In this document: positions 28,038-37,490 of the stretch, in pieces | Layout of the letters: each line of letters starts with the position of its first letter | Position numbering within the stretch: the stretch's first letter is position 1 | NCBI RefSeq assembly: GCF_005930495.1 | Contig: NZ_SJEX01000016.1 | Span: 1-64,000 of the forward strand | Source of the DNA: Modestobacter excelsi | GTDB taxonomy: Bacteria > Actinomycetota > Actinomycetes > Mycobacteriales > Geodermatophilaceae | Length of the DNA: 64,000 nucleotides | Direction of reading: 5' to 3' | The notes under the pieces: model-generated | What the model saw: only the letters and a program-made list of their open reading frames with translations | Database searches by the model: none | What the model was told of the DNA's origin: nothing | Made by a program: the position numbers and the translations under genes

Positions 28038-28484
28038 ATGACTCTCAAGGTCCACCACCTGCGTCCGGCGCCGGGTGCCCACACCAGGAAGATCCGTGTG
28101 GGTCGTGGTGAGGGCGGCAAGCGCGGGAAGACCGCCGGTCGCGGCACCAAGGGCTCCGGCGCCCGCGTGCAGGTCTCGGCCCGCTTCGAGGGCGGCCAGA
28201 CCCCGCTCTTCATGCGGCTGCCGAAGCTCTCGGGCTTCACCAACAACAACAAGGTCGTCTTCCAGGTCGTGAACCTGGACCGGATCGCCTCCCTGTTCCC
28301 GCAGGGCGGCTCGATCAACCCGGACACGCTGGCCGACGCCGGCGCCGTCCGGCGCGGTCAGCCGGTCAAGGTGCTCGGCACGGGCGAGCTGGGCGGGGTG
28401 CAGGTGCAGGTGCACGCGCACGCCTTCTCGAAGTCCGCCCAGGAGAAGATCGGCGCTGCCGGGGGCAGCACCACCCAGATCTAG
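28038..28484 (+). CDS. rplO: 50S ribosomal protein L15
   Basis: L15 is a late-assembly 23S rRNA binder. It has 148 residues, with [24 protein letters not shown], the [14 protein letters not shown] glycine-rich stretch and [18 protein letters not shown]. It is followed at once by a strong terminator, so secY probably has its own promoter here. Confidence 0.97.
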   Translation: MTLKVHHLRPAPGAHTRKIRVGRGEGGKRGKTAGRGTKGSGARVQVSARFEGGQTPLFMRLPKLSGFTNNNKVVFQVVNLDRIASLFPQGGSINPDTLADAGAVRRGQPVKVLGTGELGGVQVQVHAHAFSKSAQEKIGAAGGSTTQI

Positions 28485-28487
28485 TCC

Positions 28488-28524
28488 CACTCTCCCCGGG
28501 GCGCTCAGCGCTCCGGGGAGAGTG
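28488..28524 (+). terminator. terminator after rplO
   Basis: A perfect 12-bp stem (28488-28499 with 28513-28524) is continued inward by GCGC pairs around a TCA loop. It begins three bases after the rplO stop. It would end the spc transcript before secY, which many bacteria transcribe together with rplO. Confidence 0.75.
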
Positions 28525-28532
28525 CTATCCGG

Positions 28533-28582
28533 CCCCCTTGCAGGTCCCGCCGCGAGCGTGCGAGTGGCGGGGGGCAAGGGGG
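28533..28582 (-). repeat. dispersed hairpin repeat, copy 3 (inverted)
   Basis: Read on the minus strand: GAAGGACCCCCTTGC, core CTCGCACGCTCG, then TGCAAGGGGGCC. Nested stems pair 28533-28541 with 28574-28582 and 28546-28551 with 28566-28571. It is in the orientation opposite to the surrounding genes and lies between the rplO terminator and secY, so it cannot simply be the terminator of an upstream gene on its own strand. Confidence 0.75.
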
Positions 28583-28627
28583 TCCTTCGACGTTGATAGA
28601 TTCACTCGACCGACTCGGGGAGGGCAC

Positions 28628-29938
28628 GTGCTGCAGGCGTTCGCCGCGGCGTTCCGGACGCCAGACCTCCGGCGCAAGCTGCTGTTCTCCCTGGCGCTGA
28701 TCGCCGTCTACCGGCTGGGCGCCAGCGTGCCCGGCCCCGGCGTCTCGATCGAGGCGATCAACAGCTGTCTCGACCAGGCCAACGCCTCCGACCAGCGCGA
28801 CGTCTACTCGCTGGTCAACCTCTTCTCCGGCGGCGCGCTGCTGCGGCTGTCGGTGTTCGCGCTCGGGATCATGCCGTACATCACGGCGAGCATCATCGTG
28901 CAGCTGCTGGTCGTGGTCATCCCGCGGTTCGAGCAGCTGAAGAAGGAAGGGCAGTCCGGGCAGCAGAAGCTGACCCAGTACACCCGGTACCTCACGATCG
29001 CGCTCGCCGTCCTGCAGAGCACCGGGATCATCGCCCTGGCCCGCAGCGGCCAGCTGTTCCCCAGCTGCTCCCAGGACATCATCCCGTCGGACTCGGTGTG
29101 GACCACCGTCGTCCTCGTCGTGACCCTGACCGCCGGCACCGCCGTCATCATGTGGCTGGGCGAGCTGCTGACCGAGAAGGGGATCGGCAACGGCATGTCC
29201 GTGCTGATCTTCACCTCGATCGCCGCCCGGATCCCCGCCGAGGGCGGGGCGATCCTGCAGAGCCGCGGCGGCTTCGTCTTCGCGCTCATCTGCGTGCTCG
29301 CCGTGCTGGTGATCGCCTCGGTGGTCTACGTGGAACAGGCGCAGCGCCGCATCCCCGTGCAGTACGCCAAGCGGATGGTCGGCCGGCGGATGTACGGCGG
29401 CACGTCGACCTACCTGCCGCTGAAGGTCAACCAGGCCGGCGTCATCCCGGTCATCTTCGCCTCCTCCCTGCTGTACCTGCCCCAGCTGATCACCCAGCTC
29501 CAGGGCGACTCGACCGGGCCGGTCCGCCGGTTCGTCGAGAACTACCTGGTCGACCAGAGCAGCCCGGTGCACATCGCGGTCTACTTCGCGCTGATCATCT
29601 TCTTCACGTACTTCTACGTGTCGATCACGTTCAACCCGGAGGAGCGGGCCGACGACATGAAGCGCTACGGCGGCTTCATCCCCGGCATCCGCCCCGGCCG
29701 CCCGACCGCGGAGTACCTGCAGTACGTGCTGTCCCGGATCACCCTCCCGGGGTCGATCTACCTCGGGCTGGTGGCCGTGCTGCCCAACCTGTTCCTGTCG
29801 ATCACGCAGGAAGGGCAGAACCAGAACTTCCCGTTCGGCGGGACCGCGGTGCTGATCATGGTGGGAGTGGGCTTGGAGACGGTGAAGCAGATCGAGACGC
29901 AGCTCAACCAGCGCAGCTACGAAGGGTTCCTCCGCTAG
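28628..29938 (+). CDS. secY: preprotein translocase subunit SecY
   Basis: SecY is the membrane channel of the Sec translocon. The 436-residue protein is largely hydrophobic, with about ten transmembrane segments starting at residues 18-35 ([20 protein letters not shown]). It includes the conserved ERAD-containing loop with [17 protein letters not shown] and an ending [10 protein letters not shown]. The GTG start follows GGGGAGGG; a longer upstream frame lacks a ribosome-binding site. The stop overlaps the adk GTG. Confidence 0.96.
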   Translation: MLQAFAAAFRTPDLRRKLLFSLALIAVYRLGASVPGPGVSIEAINSCLDQANASDQRDVYSLVNLFSGGALLRLSVFALGIMPYITASIIVQLLVVVIPRFEQLKKEGQSGQQKLTQYTRYLTIALAVLQSTGIIALARSGQLFPSCSQDIIPSDSVWTTVVLVVTLTAGTAVIMWLGELLTEKGIGNGMSVLIFTSIAARIPAEGGAILQSRGGFVFALICVLAVLVIASVVYVEQAQRRIPVQYAKRMVGRRMYGGTSTYLPLKVNQAGVIPVIFASSLLYLPQLITQLQGDSTGPVRRFVENYLVDQSSPVHIAVYFALIIFFTYFYVSITFNPEERADDMKRYGGFIPGIRPGRPTAEYLQYVLSRITLPGSIYLGLVAVLPNLFLSITQEGQNQNFPFGGTAVLIMVGVGLETVKQIETQLNQRSYEGFLR

Positions 29939-30561
29939 TGCGCGTCGTGCTGCTGGGCCCTCCCGGAGCCGGCAAGGGGACCCAGGCCCAGGTCATCGCC
30001 GGTCGTCTCGGTGTGCCGGCCATCTCCACCGGCGACATCTTCCGGGCCAACGTGAGCGGGCAGACCGAGCTGGGCCAGCAGGCGAAGGCCTACATGGACG
30101 CCGGCGACCTGGTGCCCGACGAGATCACCGTGGCGATGGTCTCCGACCGGCTCGCCGAGCCCGACGCCAAGGCCGGCTTCCTGCTCGACGGCTTCCCGCG
30201 CACCATCGCGCAGGCCGACCAGCTGCGCGACTCGCTCGCCGAGACGGGGCACGCGCTGGACTGCTGCCTCGAGCTCGTCGTCGACGAGGACGAGCTGGTC
30301 CGCCGGCTGTCCGGGCGGCGGATGCTGGTCGACGGCGTGTGGGTGCAGCGCGACGACGACAAGCCCGAGACCGTCCGGCACCGGCTGGAGGTCTACCGGG
30401 AACAGACGGCGCCGCTGTCGGGGTTCTACGAGCAAGCCGGACTGCTGGCCCGCATCGACGCGATCGGTGAGATCGACGAGGTGACCCGCCGCGCCCTCGA
30501 GGCGCTGGGGGCCGACCAGGCCCTGGCCCAGGACGCGGCCGGCGACCGGGCCGAGGACTGA
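29938..30561 (+). CDS. adk: adenylate kinase with shortened LID
   Basis: Adk interconverts ATP + AMP and 2 ADP. The P-loop [10 protein letters not shown] at the N-terminus, the AMP-binding region ([18 protein letters not shown]) and [16 protein letters not shown] are present in 207 residues. The LID segment between [11 protein letters not shown] and VQRDDD is about 25 residues shorter than in long-LID enzymes and lacks the Cys4 zinc site. It overlaps the secY stop, as in many actinobacteria. Confidence 0.95.
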   Translation: MRVVLLGPPGAGKGTQAQVIAGRLGVPAISTGDIFRANVSGQTELGQQAKAYMDAGDLVPDEITVAMVSDRLAEPDAKAGFLLDGFPRTIAQADQLRDSLAETGHALDCCLELVVDEDELVRRLSGRRMLVDGVWVQRDDDKPETVRHRLEVYREQTAPLSGFYEQAGLLARIDAIGEIDEVTRRALEALGADQALAQDAAGDRAED

Positions 30562-30643
30562 GAGCGCGGGTCGCCCGGTGCACGGTGAGCGCGTCGACGC
30601 GTGGGCGTCCCGGTTGCCGTTCCTGGCGAAGTGGAGTGGACGC

Positions 30644-31450
30644 ATGATCCAGATCAAGACCGCGCACGAGATCGAGCTGATGCGCGCCTCCGGGCTCGTC
30701 ACGGCCGGGGCCATTAGGGCCGTCCGGGCCGCGGTCCGCCCGGGGGTGAGCACCGGCGAGCTCGACGCCATCGCCGAGGACCACATCCGGTCGGCCGGCG
30801 CCGTGCCGAACTTCCTCGGCTACCACGGGTTCACCGGGACCATCTGCGCCTCGATCAACGACGAGGTCGTGCACGGCATCCCGAGCCCGGACCGCACGCT
30901 GGCCGAGGGTGACAACATCTCCATCGACTGCGGCGCCGTCCTGGCCGGCTGGCACAGCGACTCGGCGGTCACCGTGACGGTGGGGGAGGCCTCCGCCGGA
31001 GACGCCGAGCTCCTCGCGGTGACCGAGCAGTCGATGTGGGCCGGGCTGGCCAAGGCGATCGCCGGCGGGCGGCTGACCGACATCAGCCACGCCGTCGAGG
31101 AGTCGATCGTGGCGCACGAGCACCGGTACGGCATCGTCGACCACTACGGCGGGCACGGCATCGGCACCGAGATGCACCAGGACCCGCACGTGCTCAACTA
31201 CGGCCGGGCGGGCCGCGGCCCCAAGCTGGTGCCGGGGCTGGTGCTGGCGATCGAGCCGATGGTGACCATCGGGGACCCCGCGACCGCAGAGCTCGACGAC
31301 GGGTGGACCGTCGTCACCAAGGACGGGTCGCGCGCCGCCCACTTCGAGCACAGCGTCGCCATCACCCCCGAGGGCCCCTGGGTCCTCACCGCGGAGGACG
31401 GCGGCGTCGCCGGCCTCGCGCCGTTCGGCGTCACGGCTCGCAGCCAGTAG
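30644..31450 (+). CDS. map: methionine aminopeptidase, type I
   Basis: Map removes the initiator Met from nascent proteins. It has 268 residues with the pita-bread metal ligands: D95 and D106 (IDCG ... HSDS), His in GGHGIG, Glu in AIEPMVT and Glu in FEHSVAI. The ATG at 30644 is chosen because GGAGTGGA lies just upstream and MIQIKTAHEIELMRASG is the usual start. A GTG at 30578 would add 22 unlikely residues. Confidence 0.95.
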   Translation: MIQIKTAHEIELMRASGLVTAGAIRAVRAAVRPGVSTGELDAIAEDHIRSAGAVPNFLGYHGFTGTICASINDEVVHGIPSPDRTLAEGDNISIDCGAVLAGWHSDSAVTVTVGEASAGDAELLAVTEQSMWAGLAKAIAGGRLTDISHAVEESIVAHEHRYGIVDHYGGHGIGTEMHQDPHVLNYGRAGRGPKLVPGLVLAIEPMVTIGDPATAELDDGWTVVTKDGSRAAHFEHSVAITPEGPWVLTAEDGGVAGLAPFGVTARSQ

Positions 31451-31510
31451 CAGGACCCCGTCGCCCCCAGCACTCGCTCCGCGCGCGCCGCGACAGGGTG
31501 TGGTGGGGCC
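31451..31510 (+). repeat. dispersed hairpin repeat, degenerate copy 4
   Basis: GCAGGACCCCGTCGCCCCC, core CTCGCTCCGCG and an end TGGTGGGGCCG keep the order of the family but with more differences. The stem CCCCGTCGC / GCGACAGGG has one mismatch. It starts one base after the map stop and precedes the infA promoter. Confidence 0.6.
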
Positions 31511-31534
31511 GTGGTGGTGGTCACCCGGGGCGGG

Positions 31535-31564
31535 TTGGAGAGCTCGTCGTCCTGGGAGTACAGT
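31535..31564 (+). promoter_or_regulatory. infA promoter
   Basis: TTGGAG (31535-31540) and TACAGT (31559-31564) are 18 bases apart. A start near 31571 would give a leader of about 170 bases before infA. It lies directly after the degenerate repeat that ends the map unit. Confidence 0.6.
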
Positions 31565-31742
31565 GGCCGGTGGCGTTCGCGCCGTCCGTCGTCCTGCTGT
31601 GGCCGCAGGAAGCCGGGCGCCCTCTGCGAGATCGCCCGCACCACCCATCCAGTGCCGTCTCCGGCGCTGAACCCAGCACCACCGCCCTGCCGGTTCCGGC
31701 ATGGGCGCGAGCAGGTCGATCGAACGAGGAGGCCGTGTAGGC

Positions 31743-31964
31743 GTGGCAAAGAAGGACGGGGCCATCGAGGTCGAGGGTCGTGTCGTCGAGCCACTTCCCA
31801 ACGCGATGTTCCGGGTCGAACTGCAGAACGGGCACCGGGTGCTCGCCCACATCAGCGGCAAGATGCGGCAGCACTACATCCGCATCCTGCCCGAGGACCG
31901 CGTGGTCGTGGAGCTCTCGCCCTACGACCTGACCCGCGGTCGCATCGTCTACCGCTACAAGTAA
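31743..31964 (+). CDS. infA: translation initiation factor IF-1
   Basis: IF-1 occupies the A site during initiation. The 73-residue OB-fold protein is standard: [53 protein letters not shown]. The GTG at 31743 has AGGAGG ten bases upstream. An earlier ATG would add 14 residues not found in the family. Confidence 0.97.
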   Translation: MAKKDGAIEVEGRVVEPLPNAMFRVELQNGHRVLAHISGKMRQHYIRILPEDRVVVELSPYDLTRGRIVYRYK

Positions 31965-32031
31965 CCCACCGCCGGACGTGCCCCGCGGGGCCGGAGCCGG
32001 CGCTCGATCTACAGGAATGAGGGCGGCACCG

Positions 32032-32145
32032 GTGAAGGTCCAGCCGTCGGTGAAGAAGATCTGTGACAAGTGCAAGGTGATCCGCCGGCACGGCCGGGTC
32101 ATGGTCATCTGCGAGAACGCCCGGCACAAGCAGCGCCAGGGCTGA
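32032..32145 (+). CDS. rpmJ: 50S ribosomal protein L36
   Basis: L36 is the smallest ribosomal protein, 37 residues: [20 protein letters not shown] at the start and [10 protein letters not shown] at the end. The zinc-ribbon ligands C11, C14, C27 and H32 are all present. The GTG start is preceded by GAGGGCGG. It sits between infA and rpsM, the standard order. Confidence 0.96.
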   Translation: MKVQPSVKKICDKCKVIRRHGRVMVICENARHKQRQG

Positions 32146-32159
32146 GGGAGTACCTGAAC

Positions 32160-32534
32160 ATGGCACGTCTGGCTGGCGTCGACCTCCCCCGCGAGAAGCG
32201 GATGGAGATCGCACTCACCTACATCTACGGGATCGGGCCGACCTCGGCCAAGGCGACCCTGGCCGCGACGGGCGTCAGCCCGGACCTGCGCGCCAAGGAC
32301 CTGTCCGACGAGGACCTGCTCAAGCTGCGCGACTACATCGACGAGCACTTCCGCGTCGAGGGCGACCTGCGCCGCGAGGTGGCCGCCGACATCCGCCGCA
32401 AGGTGGAGATCGGTTGCTACCAGGGGATCCGGCACCGCCGTGGTCTCCCGGTGCACGGGCAGCGCACCAAGACGAACGCGCGCTCGAGCAAGGGCCCGCG
32501 CAAGACCATCGCGGGCAAGAAGAAGGCCCGCTGA
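32160..32534 (+). CDS. rpsM: 30S ribosomal protein S13
   Basis: S13 bridges the 30S head to the 50S subunit and contacts P-site tRNA. It has 124 residues, with [31 protein letters not shown] and [21 protein letters not shown]. It starts 14 bases after rpmJ. Confidence 0.97.
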   Translation: MARLAGVDLPREKRMEIALTYIYGIGPTSAKATLAATGVSPDLRAKDLSDEDLLKLRDYIDEHFRVEGDLRREVAADIRRKVEIGCYQGIRHRRGLPVHGQRTKTNARSSKGPRKTIAGKKKAR

Positions 32535-32659
32535 CCTCAGCACGACAGCGCGCCGCCGCCCACTGAGTCCGAGAGGGCCGGACCGGCGGTGCGCCCGCGC
32601 ACGGCAGTGCGCACCCCAGCACCACCCAGGCCACGAACACAGACTCAGACCGGAGAGAG

Positions 32660-33067
32660 ATGCCTCCCAGGGCTCGCGCGGCAGCTGGCACCAAGAAGGT
32701 GCGCCGCAAGGAGAAGAAGAACGTCGCTCACGGCGCGGCGCACATCAAGAGCACCTTCAACAACACGATCGTGTCGATCACCGACCCCACGGGCAACGTG
32801 ATCAGCTGGGCGTCCGCCGGGCACGTCGGGTTCAAGGGCTCCCGCAAGTCCACGCCGTTCGCGGCGCAGATGGCTGCCGAGAACGCCGCGCGCAAGGCCC
32901 AGGAGCACGGCATGCGCAAGGTCGACGTCTTCGTGAAGGGCCCGGGGTCCGGTCGCGAGACCGCGATCCGCTCCCTGCAGGCCACCGGCCTCGAGGTCGG
33001 GCAGATCCAGGACGTGACGCCGCAGCCGCACAACGGCTGCCGCCCCAAGAAGCGCCGCCGGGTCTGA
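32660..33067 (+). CDS. rpsK: 30S ribosomal protein S11
   Basis: S11 supports the mRNA path on the platform. It has 135 residues, with [40 protein letters not shown] and [13 protein letters not shown]. The 125-base gap before it contains a weak GGTGCGC/GCGCACC stem and a GGAGAGAG ribosome-binding site. Confidence 0.97.
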   Translation: MPPRARAAAGTKKVRRKEKKNVAHGAAHIKSTFNNTIVSITDPTGNVISWASAGHVGFKGSRKSTPFAAQMAAENAARKAQEHGMRKVDVFVKGPGSGRETAIRSLQATGLEVGQIQDVTPQPHNGCRPKKRRRV

Positions 33068-33102
33068 CCGGTCACTGACGAGACGAAACAGGAGTATTTG
33101 AC

Positions 33103-33729
33103 GTGGCCCGTTACACCGGAGCCGACTGCCGCATGTGCCGGCGCGAGAAGATGAAGCTGTTCCTCAAGGGCAGCAAGTGCGAGTCCCCGAAGTGCCCGAT
33201 CGAGATCCGGCCCTACCCGCCGGGCGAGCACGGCCGGGGTCGCACCAAGGACAGCGAGTACCTGCTCCAGCTCCGCGAGAAGCAGAAGGCCCGCCGCATC
33301 TACGGCGTGCTGGAGAAGCAGTTCCGCGGCTACTACGAAGAGGCGAACAAGAAGTCGGGCAAGACCGGTGAGGTCCTGCTGCAGATCCTCGAGTCCCGCC
33401 TCGACAACGTGGTCTACCGGGCCGGCTTCGCCGAGTCCCGCGACATGTCGCGCCAGCTGGTGCGGCACGGCCACATCAAGGTCAACGGCCGCAAGGTGGA
33501 CATCCCGTCCTACCGCGTGACCGCGAACGACATCGTCGAGGTCGCCGCGAAGTCGGCCGAGATGGTCCCGTTCCAGGTGGCCCAGGCCAAGGCCGGCTCC
33601 CGTCCGGTGCCGCCGTGGCTCGAGGTCATCAGCACCCAGCTGCGCGTGCTGGTGCACAACATCCCGGCGCGCCAGGTGATCGACACCCCGGTGCAGGAGC
33701 AGTTGATCGTCGAGCTCTACTCCAAGTAG
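33103..33729 (+). CDS. rpsD: 30S ribosomal protein S4
   Basis: S4 initiates 30S assembly and regulates the alpha operon in some bacteria. It has 208 residues, with an N-terminal zinc-type cysteine set (CRMCRREK and KCESPKCPIE) and the S4 RNA-binding domain RLDNVVYRAGFAESRDMSRQ. The GTG start follows CAGGAG. Confidence 0.97.
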   Translation: MARYTGADCRMCRREKMKLFLKGSKCESPKCPIEIRPYPPGEHGRGRTKDSEYLLQLREKQKARRIYGVLEKQFRGYYEEANKKSGKTGEVLLQILESRLDNVVYRAGFAESRDMSRQLVRHGHIKVNGRKVDIPSYRVTANDIVEVAAKSAEMVPFQVAQAKAGSRPVPPWLEVISTQLRVLVHNIPARQVIDTPVQEQLIVELYSK

Positions 33730-33735
33730 GCCTCC

Positions 33736-33816
33736 CCGTTCGGCCAGGATGGCCATCGTGGCCGAACGGCAGGACAGCACGACGGCGGGACGGGCGGACG
33801 GATGTCCGTCCCGCCG
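33736..33816 (+). terminator. two perfect hairpins between rpsD and rpoA
   Basis: An 11-bp perfect stem (33736-33746 with 33759-33769) is followed by another 11-bp perfect stem (33783-33793 with 33806-33816). Both lie in the 144-base gap. They may reduce or process transcription into rpoA, or be sites for S4 binding if the alpha operon is autoregulated. No U-tract is present. Confidence 0.6.
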
Positions 33817-33873
33817 GCACCACCCCTCACGGCGTCATATGGCGGGTGCCGGAGGACCTGGAGGAGAACCACC

Positions 33874-34941
33874 ATGCTCATCGCACAGCGTCCGACCCTC
33901 ACCGAGGAGACGATCGACGCCCAGCGCTCACGGTTCGTCATCGAGCCGCTCGAGCCGGGCTTCGGCTACACCCTCGGCAACTCCCTGCGTCGCACCCTGC
34001 TGTCCTCGATCCCCGGCGCTGCTGTCACCAGCATCCGCATCGAGGGCACCCTGCACGAGTTCACCACCGTGCCGGGCGTCAAGGAGGACGTCACCGAGAT
34101 CATCCTGAACCTCAAGGGCCTCGTGGTCAGCTCCGACTCCGACGAGCCGGTCACCATGTACCTGCGCAAGCAGGGCCCGGGTGAGGTCACCGCCGCCGAC
34201 ATCGCGCCCCCGGCCGGTGTCGAGGTGCACAACCCCGACCTGCACATCGCCACGCTGAACGCGAAGGGCCGGCTCGAGATCGAGCTGGTCGTCGAGCGCG
34301 GTCGCGGCTACGTGCCGGCCACCCAGAACAAGCAGCCCGGCCAGGAGATCGGTCGCATCCCCGTCGACTCGATCTACTCCCCGGTGCTGAAGGTGACCTA
34401 CGCGGTCGAGGCAACCCGTGTCGAGCAGCGCACCGACTTCGACCGCCTGGTCGTCGACGTCGAGACCAAGCCGTCGATGGAGCCCCGGGACGCGATCGCC
34501 AGCGCCGGGTCCACCCTCGTCGAGCTGTTCGGCCTGCTGCGCGAGCTGAACGTCGACGCCGAGGGCATCGAGGTCGGGCCCAGCCCGTCCGAGGCCGCCG
34601 ACATCGCGAACTTCTCGATGCCGATCGAGGACATGGACCTCACCGTCCGGTCCTACAACTGCCTCAAGCGCGAGGGCGTGCACACCGTCGGGGAGCTCGT
34701 CACCCGCTCGGAGGCCGACCTGCTCGACATCCGCAACTTCGGTGCCAAGTCGATCGACGAGGTCAAGCTGAAGCTCGCGGCGATGGGCCTGGCGCTCAAG
34801 GACAGCCCGCCCGGATTCGTCCCCACCTCGGTGGAGAGCTACGACGAGGGGTACGAGACCGACGCGTACCAGGGCGACGCCAGCTACGGCGACCCGGCCA
34901 CGTACGACGAGACCGCGTACCAGGAGACCGAGCAGCTCTGA
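33874..34941 (+). CDS. rpoA: DNA-directed RNA polymerase subunit alpha
   Basis: Alpha forms the dimer that nucleates the polymerase core and binds UP elements and activators. The N-terminal domain contains [20 protein letters not shown] and the C-terminal domain [20 protein letters not shown] ... [15 protein letters not shown] Tyr/Asp-rich tail (about 30 residues) follows. The ATG at 33874 follows GGAGGAG. It is 355 residues long, slightly longer than average because of the tail. Confidence 0.97.
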   Translation: MLIAQRPTLTEETIDAQRSRFVIEPLEPGFGYTLGNSLRRTLLSSIPGAAVTSIRIEGTLHEFTTVPGVKEDVTEIILNLKGLVVSSDSDEPVTMYLRKQGPGEVTAADIAPPAGVEVHNPDLHIATLNAKGRLEIELVVERGRGYVPATQNKQPGQEIGRIPVDSIYSPVLKVTYAVEATRVEQRTDFDRLVVDVETKPSMEPRDAIASAGSTLVELFGLLRELNVDAEGIEVGPSPSEAADIANFSMPIEDMDLTVRSYNCLKREGVHTVGELVTRSEADLLDIRNFGAKSIDEVKLKLAAMGLALKDSPPGFVPTSVESYDEGYETDAYQGDASYGDPATYDETAYQETEQL

Positions 34942-34944
34942 GCA

Positions 34945-35009
34945 GGACCCTCGCTGCACCCCCCTGCAGCGGGGCCGAGCCGGACGGCGGGCAACCCGCC
35001 GTCCGGCTC
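34945..35009 (+). repeat. short hairpin-repeat copy 5 plus terminator after rpoA
   Basis: GGACCCTCGCTGCA at 34945-34958 pairs with TGCAGCGGGGCC at 34965-34976, a shortened member of the dispersed repeat with the core lost. Right after it, 34977-34991 pairs perfectly with 34995-35009 (15 bp, CAA loop). Together they look like a double terminator between rpoA and rplQ. Confidence 0.7.
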
Positions 35010-35119
35010 CGCTCCCGGACCAGCCACACTGGCCCGGACGCGGAACCGCATGACGCACAGCACCGCGATGGACGACGCAGCCGGCACACGCCCGCCCGGC
35101 CGCCTGAGGAAGGACCGAC

Positions 35120-35914
35120 ATGCCCACCCCCACCAAGGGTCCCCGTCTCGGCGGGTCCCCGTCGCACGAGCGGCTGATGCTGGCCAACCTGGCCACCTCG
35201 CTGTTCGAGCACGGGCGGATCACCACCACCGAGGCCAAGGCCAAGCGGCTCCGCCCGTACGCCGAGAAGCTGGTGACCTTCGCCAAGCGCGGCGACCTGC
35301 ACGCCCGCCGGCAGGTGATGACGGTGATCCACGACAAGGACGTCGTCCACCACCTGTTCGCCGAGATCGGCCCGCGCTACGAGAACCGGCCCGGTGGCTA
35401 CACGCGCATCGTCAAGGTCGGTCCCCGCAAGGGCGACAACGCGCCCATGGCCGTCATCGAGCTCGTCGAGGCCCACACCGTGGCCCAGCAGGCCGTCGGT
35501 GAGGCCGAGCGCGCCCGTGGCACCCGGTTCGCCGGGGCGTCCGCCGTCGGTGCCGGTGCGGCCTCCGCCGCCGGTGAGGTCACCGCCGACGTGACCGAGC
35601 CCGGCCTGGTCGACACCGACGTCACCACCGGTCCGGGCGGCGACACCAGCCCGGCCGTCGTGGCCGACGCCGAGGGGCTCGCGGAGGGGCAGGCCGTCGT
35701 CACCGACGTCTACAACCCCGACGGTGACCGTCAGGACGACGGCAACGTCACCCCGGAGCCGTCCGCCGAGAACCTGGCCGTCGTCGACGACCCCACCCTC
35801 AGCCCGGACGTGGCCGCTGCTGCCGCGGCCGAGGTCGAGGCCGCCGAGCTCAGCGACGCCGCGACCGCCGGCGTCCAGGCTCCCGGTGGGGAGCCCGAGG
35901 TCGACCCCAAGTGA
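35120..35914 (+). CDS. rplQ: 50S ribosomal protein L17 with long acidic tail
   Basis: L17 lies near the tunnel exit. The family core is residues 1-125: [71 protein letters not shown]. The remaining 140 residues are an Ala/Val/Asp/Glu/Thr-rich, strongly acidic, low-complexity tail with no recognised domain, making the protein 264 residues and twice the usual length. The ATG follows GAGGAAGGA. truA lies 28 bases downstream. Confidence 0.95.
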   Translation: MPTPTKGPRLGGSPSHERLMLANLATSLFEHGRITTTEAKAKRLRPYAEKLVTFAKRGDLHARRQVMTVIHDKDVVHHLFAEIGPRYENRPGGYTRIVKVGPRKGDNAPMAVIELVEAHTVAQQAVGEAERARGTRFAGASAVGAGAASAAGEVTADVTEPGLVDTDVTTGPGGDTSPAVVADAEGLAEGQAVVTDVYNPDGDRQDDGNVTPEPSAENLAVVDDPTLSPDVAAAAAAEVEAAELSDAATAGVQAPGGEPEVDPK

Positions 35915-35942
35915 CCTCGACCGTCTCCTGACGGTCAGCTCC

Positions 35943-36788
35943 GTGGAGCACCCGCACGTCGACGAGCCCGCCACCGGTACCGGTGGCGGGCTCGTCCGCG
36001 TCCGGCTGGAGGTCAGCTACGACGGCACGGCGCTGCACGGCTGGGCCCGCCAGCCCGGACAGCGCACCGTCCAGGGCGAGCTGGAGCTGGGTCTGGCGAC
36101 GGTGCTGCGGCACGACGTGGACCTCACCGTCGCCGGGCGCACCGACGCCGGGGTCCACGCCGTCGGTCAGGTCGCGCACGCGGACCTCCCGACCGAGCTG
36201 TTCGCGGCGCACGAGAGCCGGTTGCTGAGGCGGCTGCGCGGCGTCCTGCCGCCGGACGTGGCCGTCACCGGCGCCCGGGTGGTCCGCCCGGAGTTCGACG
36301 CCCGCTTCGCCGCCCTCGCCCGGCACTACGTCTACCGGCTGACCGACGCCGACTCCGGGCCGCCGCCCCTCCGCCGGGCGGACACGGCTGCCTGGCCGCG
36401 CCGGCTGGACGCCTCGGCGATGCGGGTGGCCGCGGCGCTGCTGCTCGGCCAGCACGACTTCGCCGCCTTCTGCCGCCGGCGGGAGGGGGCCACCACCATC
36501 CGCACCCTGCTCGACCTGGACGTGCGCCGGGAGGATGCGGTGATCGAGGTGCGGGCCTCGGCCGACGCGTTCTGCCACTCGATGGTGCGCAGCCTGGTGG
36601 GGGCGCTCATCGCGGTCGGCGAGGGGCGCCGTCCGGCCGGCTGGCCCGCCTCGCTGCTGACCATGACCTCCCGCGCCAACGACGTCCCGGTCGCGCCGGC
36701 CGGCGGACTCACCCTCGTCCGGGTCGACTACCCGCCGGACGACGAACTGGCCGCCCGCTCCCTGGTCACCCGCGCCAAGCGAGCGTGA
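35943..36788 (+). CDS. truA: tRNA pseudouridine(38-40) synthase TruA
   Basis: TruA isomerises U38-U40 in tRNA anticodon arms. The product has 281 residues. D68 in GRTDAGVHA is the catalytic aspartate; YDGTALHGWARQPGQRTVQG and HDFAAFCRR are also conserved. GTG 35943 is the only plausible start: no ATG/GTG/TTG lies in frame between it and the conserved VRVRLEVSYDG, and further upstream the frame lies inside rplQ. It has no clear ribosome-binding site, and its first codons contain a 36-bp perfect palindrome. Confidence 0.9.
   Translation: MEHPHVDEPATGTGGGLVRVRLEVSYDGTALHGWARQPGQRTVQGELELGLATVLRHDVDLTVAGRTDAGVHAVGQVAHADLPTELFAAHESRLLRRLRGVLPPDVAVTGARVVRPEFDARFAALARHYVYRLTDADSGPPPLRRADTAAWPRRLDASAMRVAAALLLGQHDFAAFCRRREGATTIRTLLDLDVRREDAVIEVRASADAFCHSMVRSLVGALIAVGEGRRPAGWPASLLTMTSRANDVPVAPAGGLTLVRVDYPPDDELAARSLVTRAKRA
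35961..35996 (+). terminator. 36-bp perfect palindrome in the 5' end of truA
   Basis: Bases 35961-35978 are the exact reverse complement of 35979-35996. It encodes residues 7-18 of the annotated TruA (DEPATGTGGG region), which are not conserved. It probably serves as the rplQ terminator or as an attenuator that has been read into the truA frame, or it exposes a coupled start. Confidence 0.7.
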
Positions 36789-36818
36789 CCCCCCGGGCCA
36801 TGTTGGCCGACACGGCGA

Positions 36819-37481
36819 TCAGGGGAGGGCGGCGACGGCCTCGGCGACGGGGGTGTCCCCGCTGACCAGCTCGACGACCTCGCCCCACTTCCCGGCGGTG
36901 AGGATCTCGGCCAGCACGGCAGCCACGTCGTCCCGCGGCACCTGCCCGCGCTCCACGCCGTGCCGCAGCGTCACCCGGCCCGTGCCCGGGTCGTCGGTCA
37001 GCCCGCCCGGGCGCACGATGGTCGTGTCGAGAGCGGGGCGCGGCAGGATGTGGTCCTCCGCGGCCAGCTTGGCCTGCAGGTAGGCGGCGAACTGCGGGTC
37101 CATGCCCCGCGGCGTGCCCTGGCGGGCCTGCTCGACGCCCATGGAGGAGACCAGCAGGTACGGGCGGACACCGGCGGCCTCCGCCGCGTCGGCCAGCAGC
37201 AGCGCCGCGCCGCGGTCGACGGTGTGCTTGCGCTCGATCCCGCTGCTGGGTCCGCCGCCCGCCGCGAAGACCACCGCGTCGGCTCCCCGGACGGCGGCGG
37301 CCACGTCCTCGACCGACGCCTGCTCCAGGTCCAGCACGACCGGTTCGACGCCGTCGGACTCCAGGTCCGCGCGGTGCTCGGGGTTCCGGACGATGCCGGC
37401 GACGGAGTCGCCCCGGCTGCTGAGCAACCGGCCCAACCGGCGGGCGACCTGGCCATGAGCTCCTGCGATGACGACGCGCAT
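36819..37481 (-). CDS. NAD(P)-binding atypical SDR protein
   Basis: The 220-residue protein is an NAD(P)H-binding Rossmann protein of the atypical short-chain dehydrogenase type. The nucleotide motif is GAHGQVARR near the N-terminus; VVFAAGGG and YLLVSSMG are also present. No Tyr-x-x-x-Lys pair is evident at the classical position, as in the atypical group. Its substrate is unknown. It is encoded nine bases downstream of the mobA-like gene on the same strand. Confidence 0.85.
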   Translation of the reverse strand: MRVVIAGAHGQVARRLGRLLSSRGDSVAGIVRNPEHRADLESDGVEPVVLDLEQASVEDVAAAVRGADAVVFAAGGGPSSGIERKHTVDRGAALLLADAAEAAGVRPYLLVSSMGVEQARQGTPRGMDPQFAAYLQAKLAAEDHILPRPALDTTIVRPGGLTDDPGTGRVTLRHGVERGQVPRDDVAAVLAEILTAGKWGEVVELVSGDTPVAEAVAALP

Positions 37482-37490
37482 GGGGGCTGT

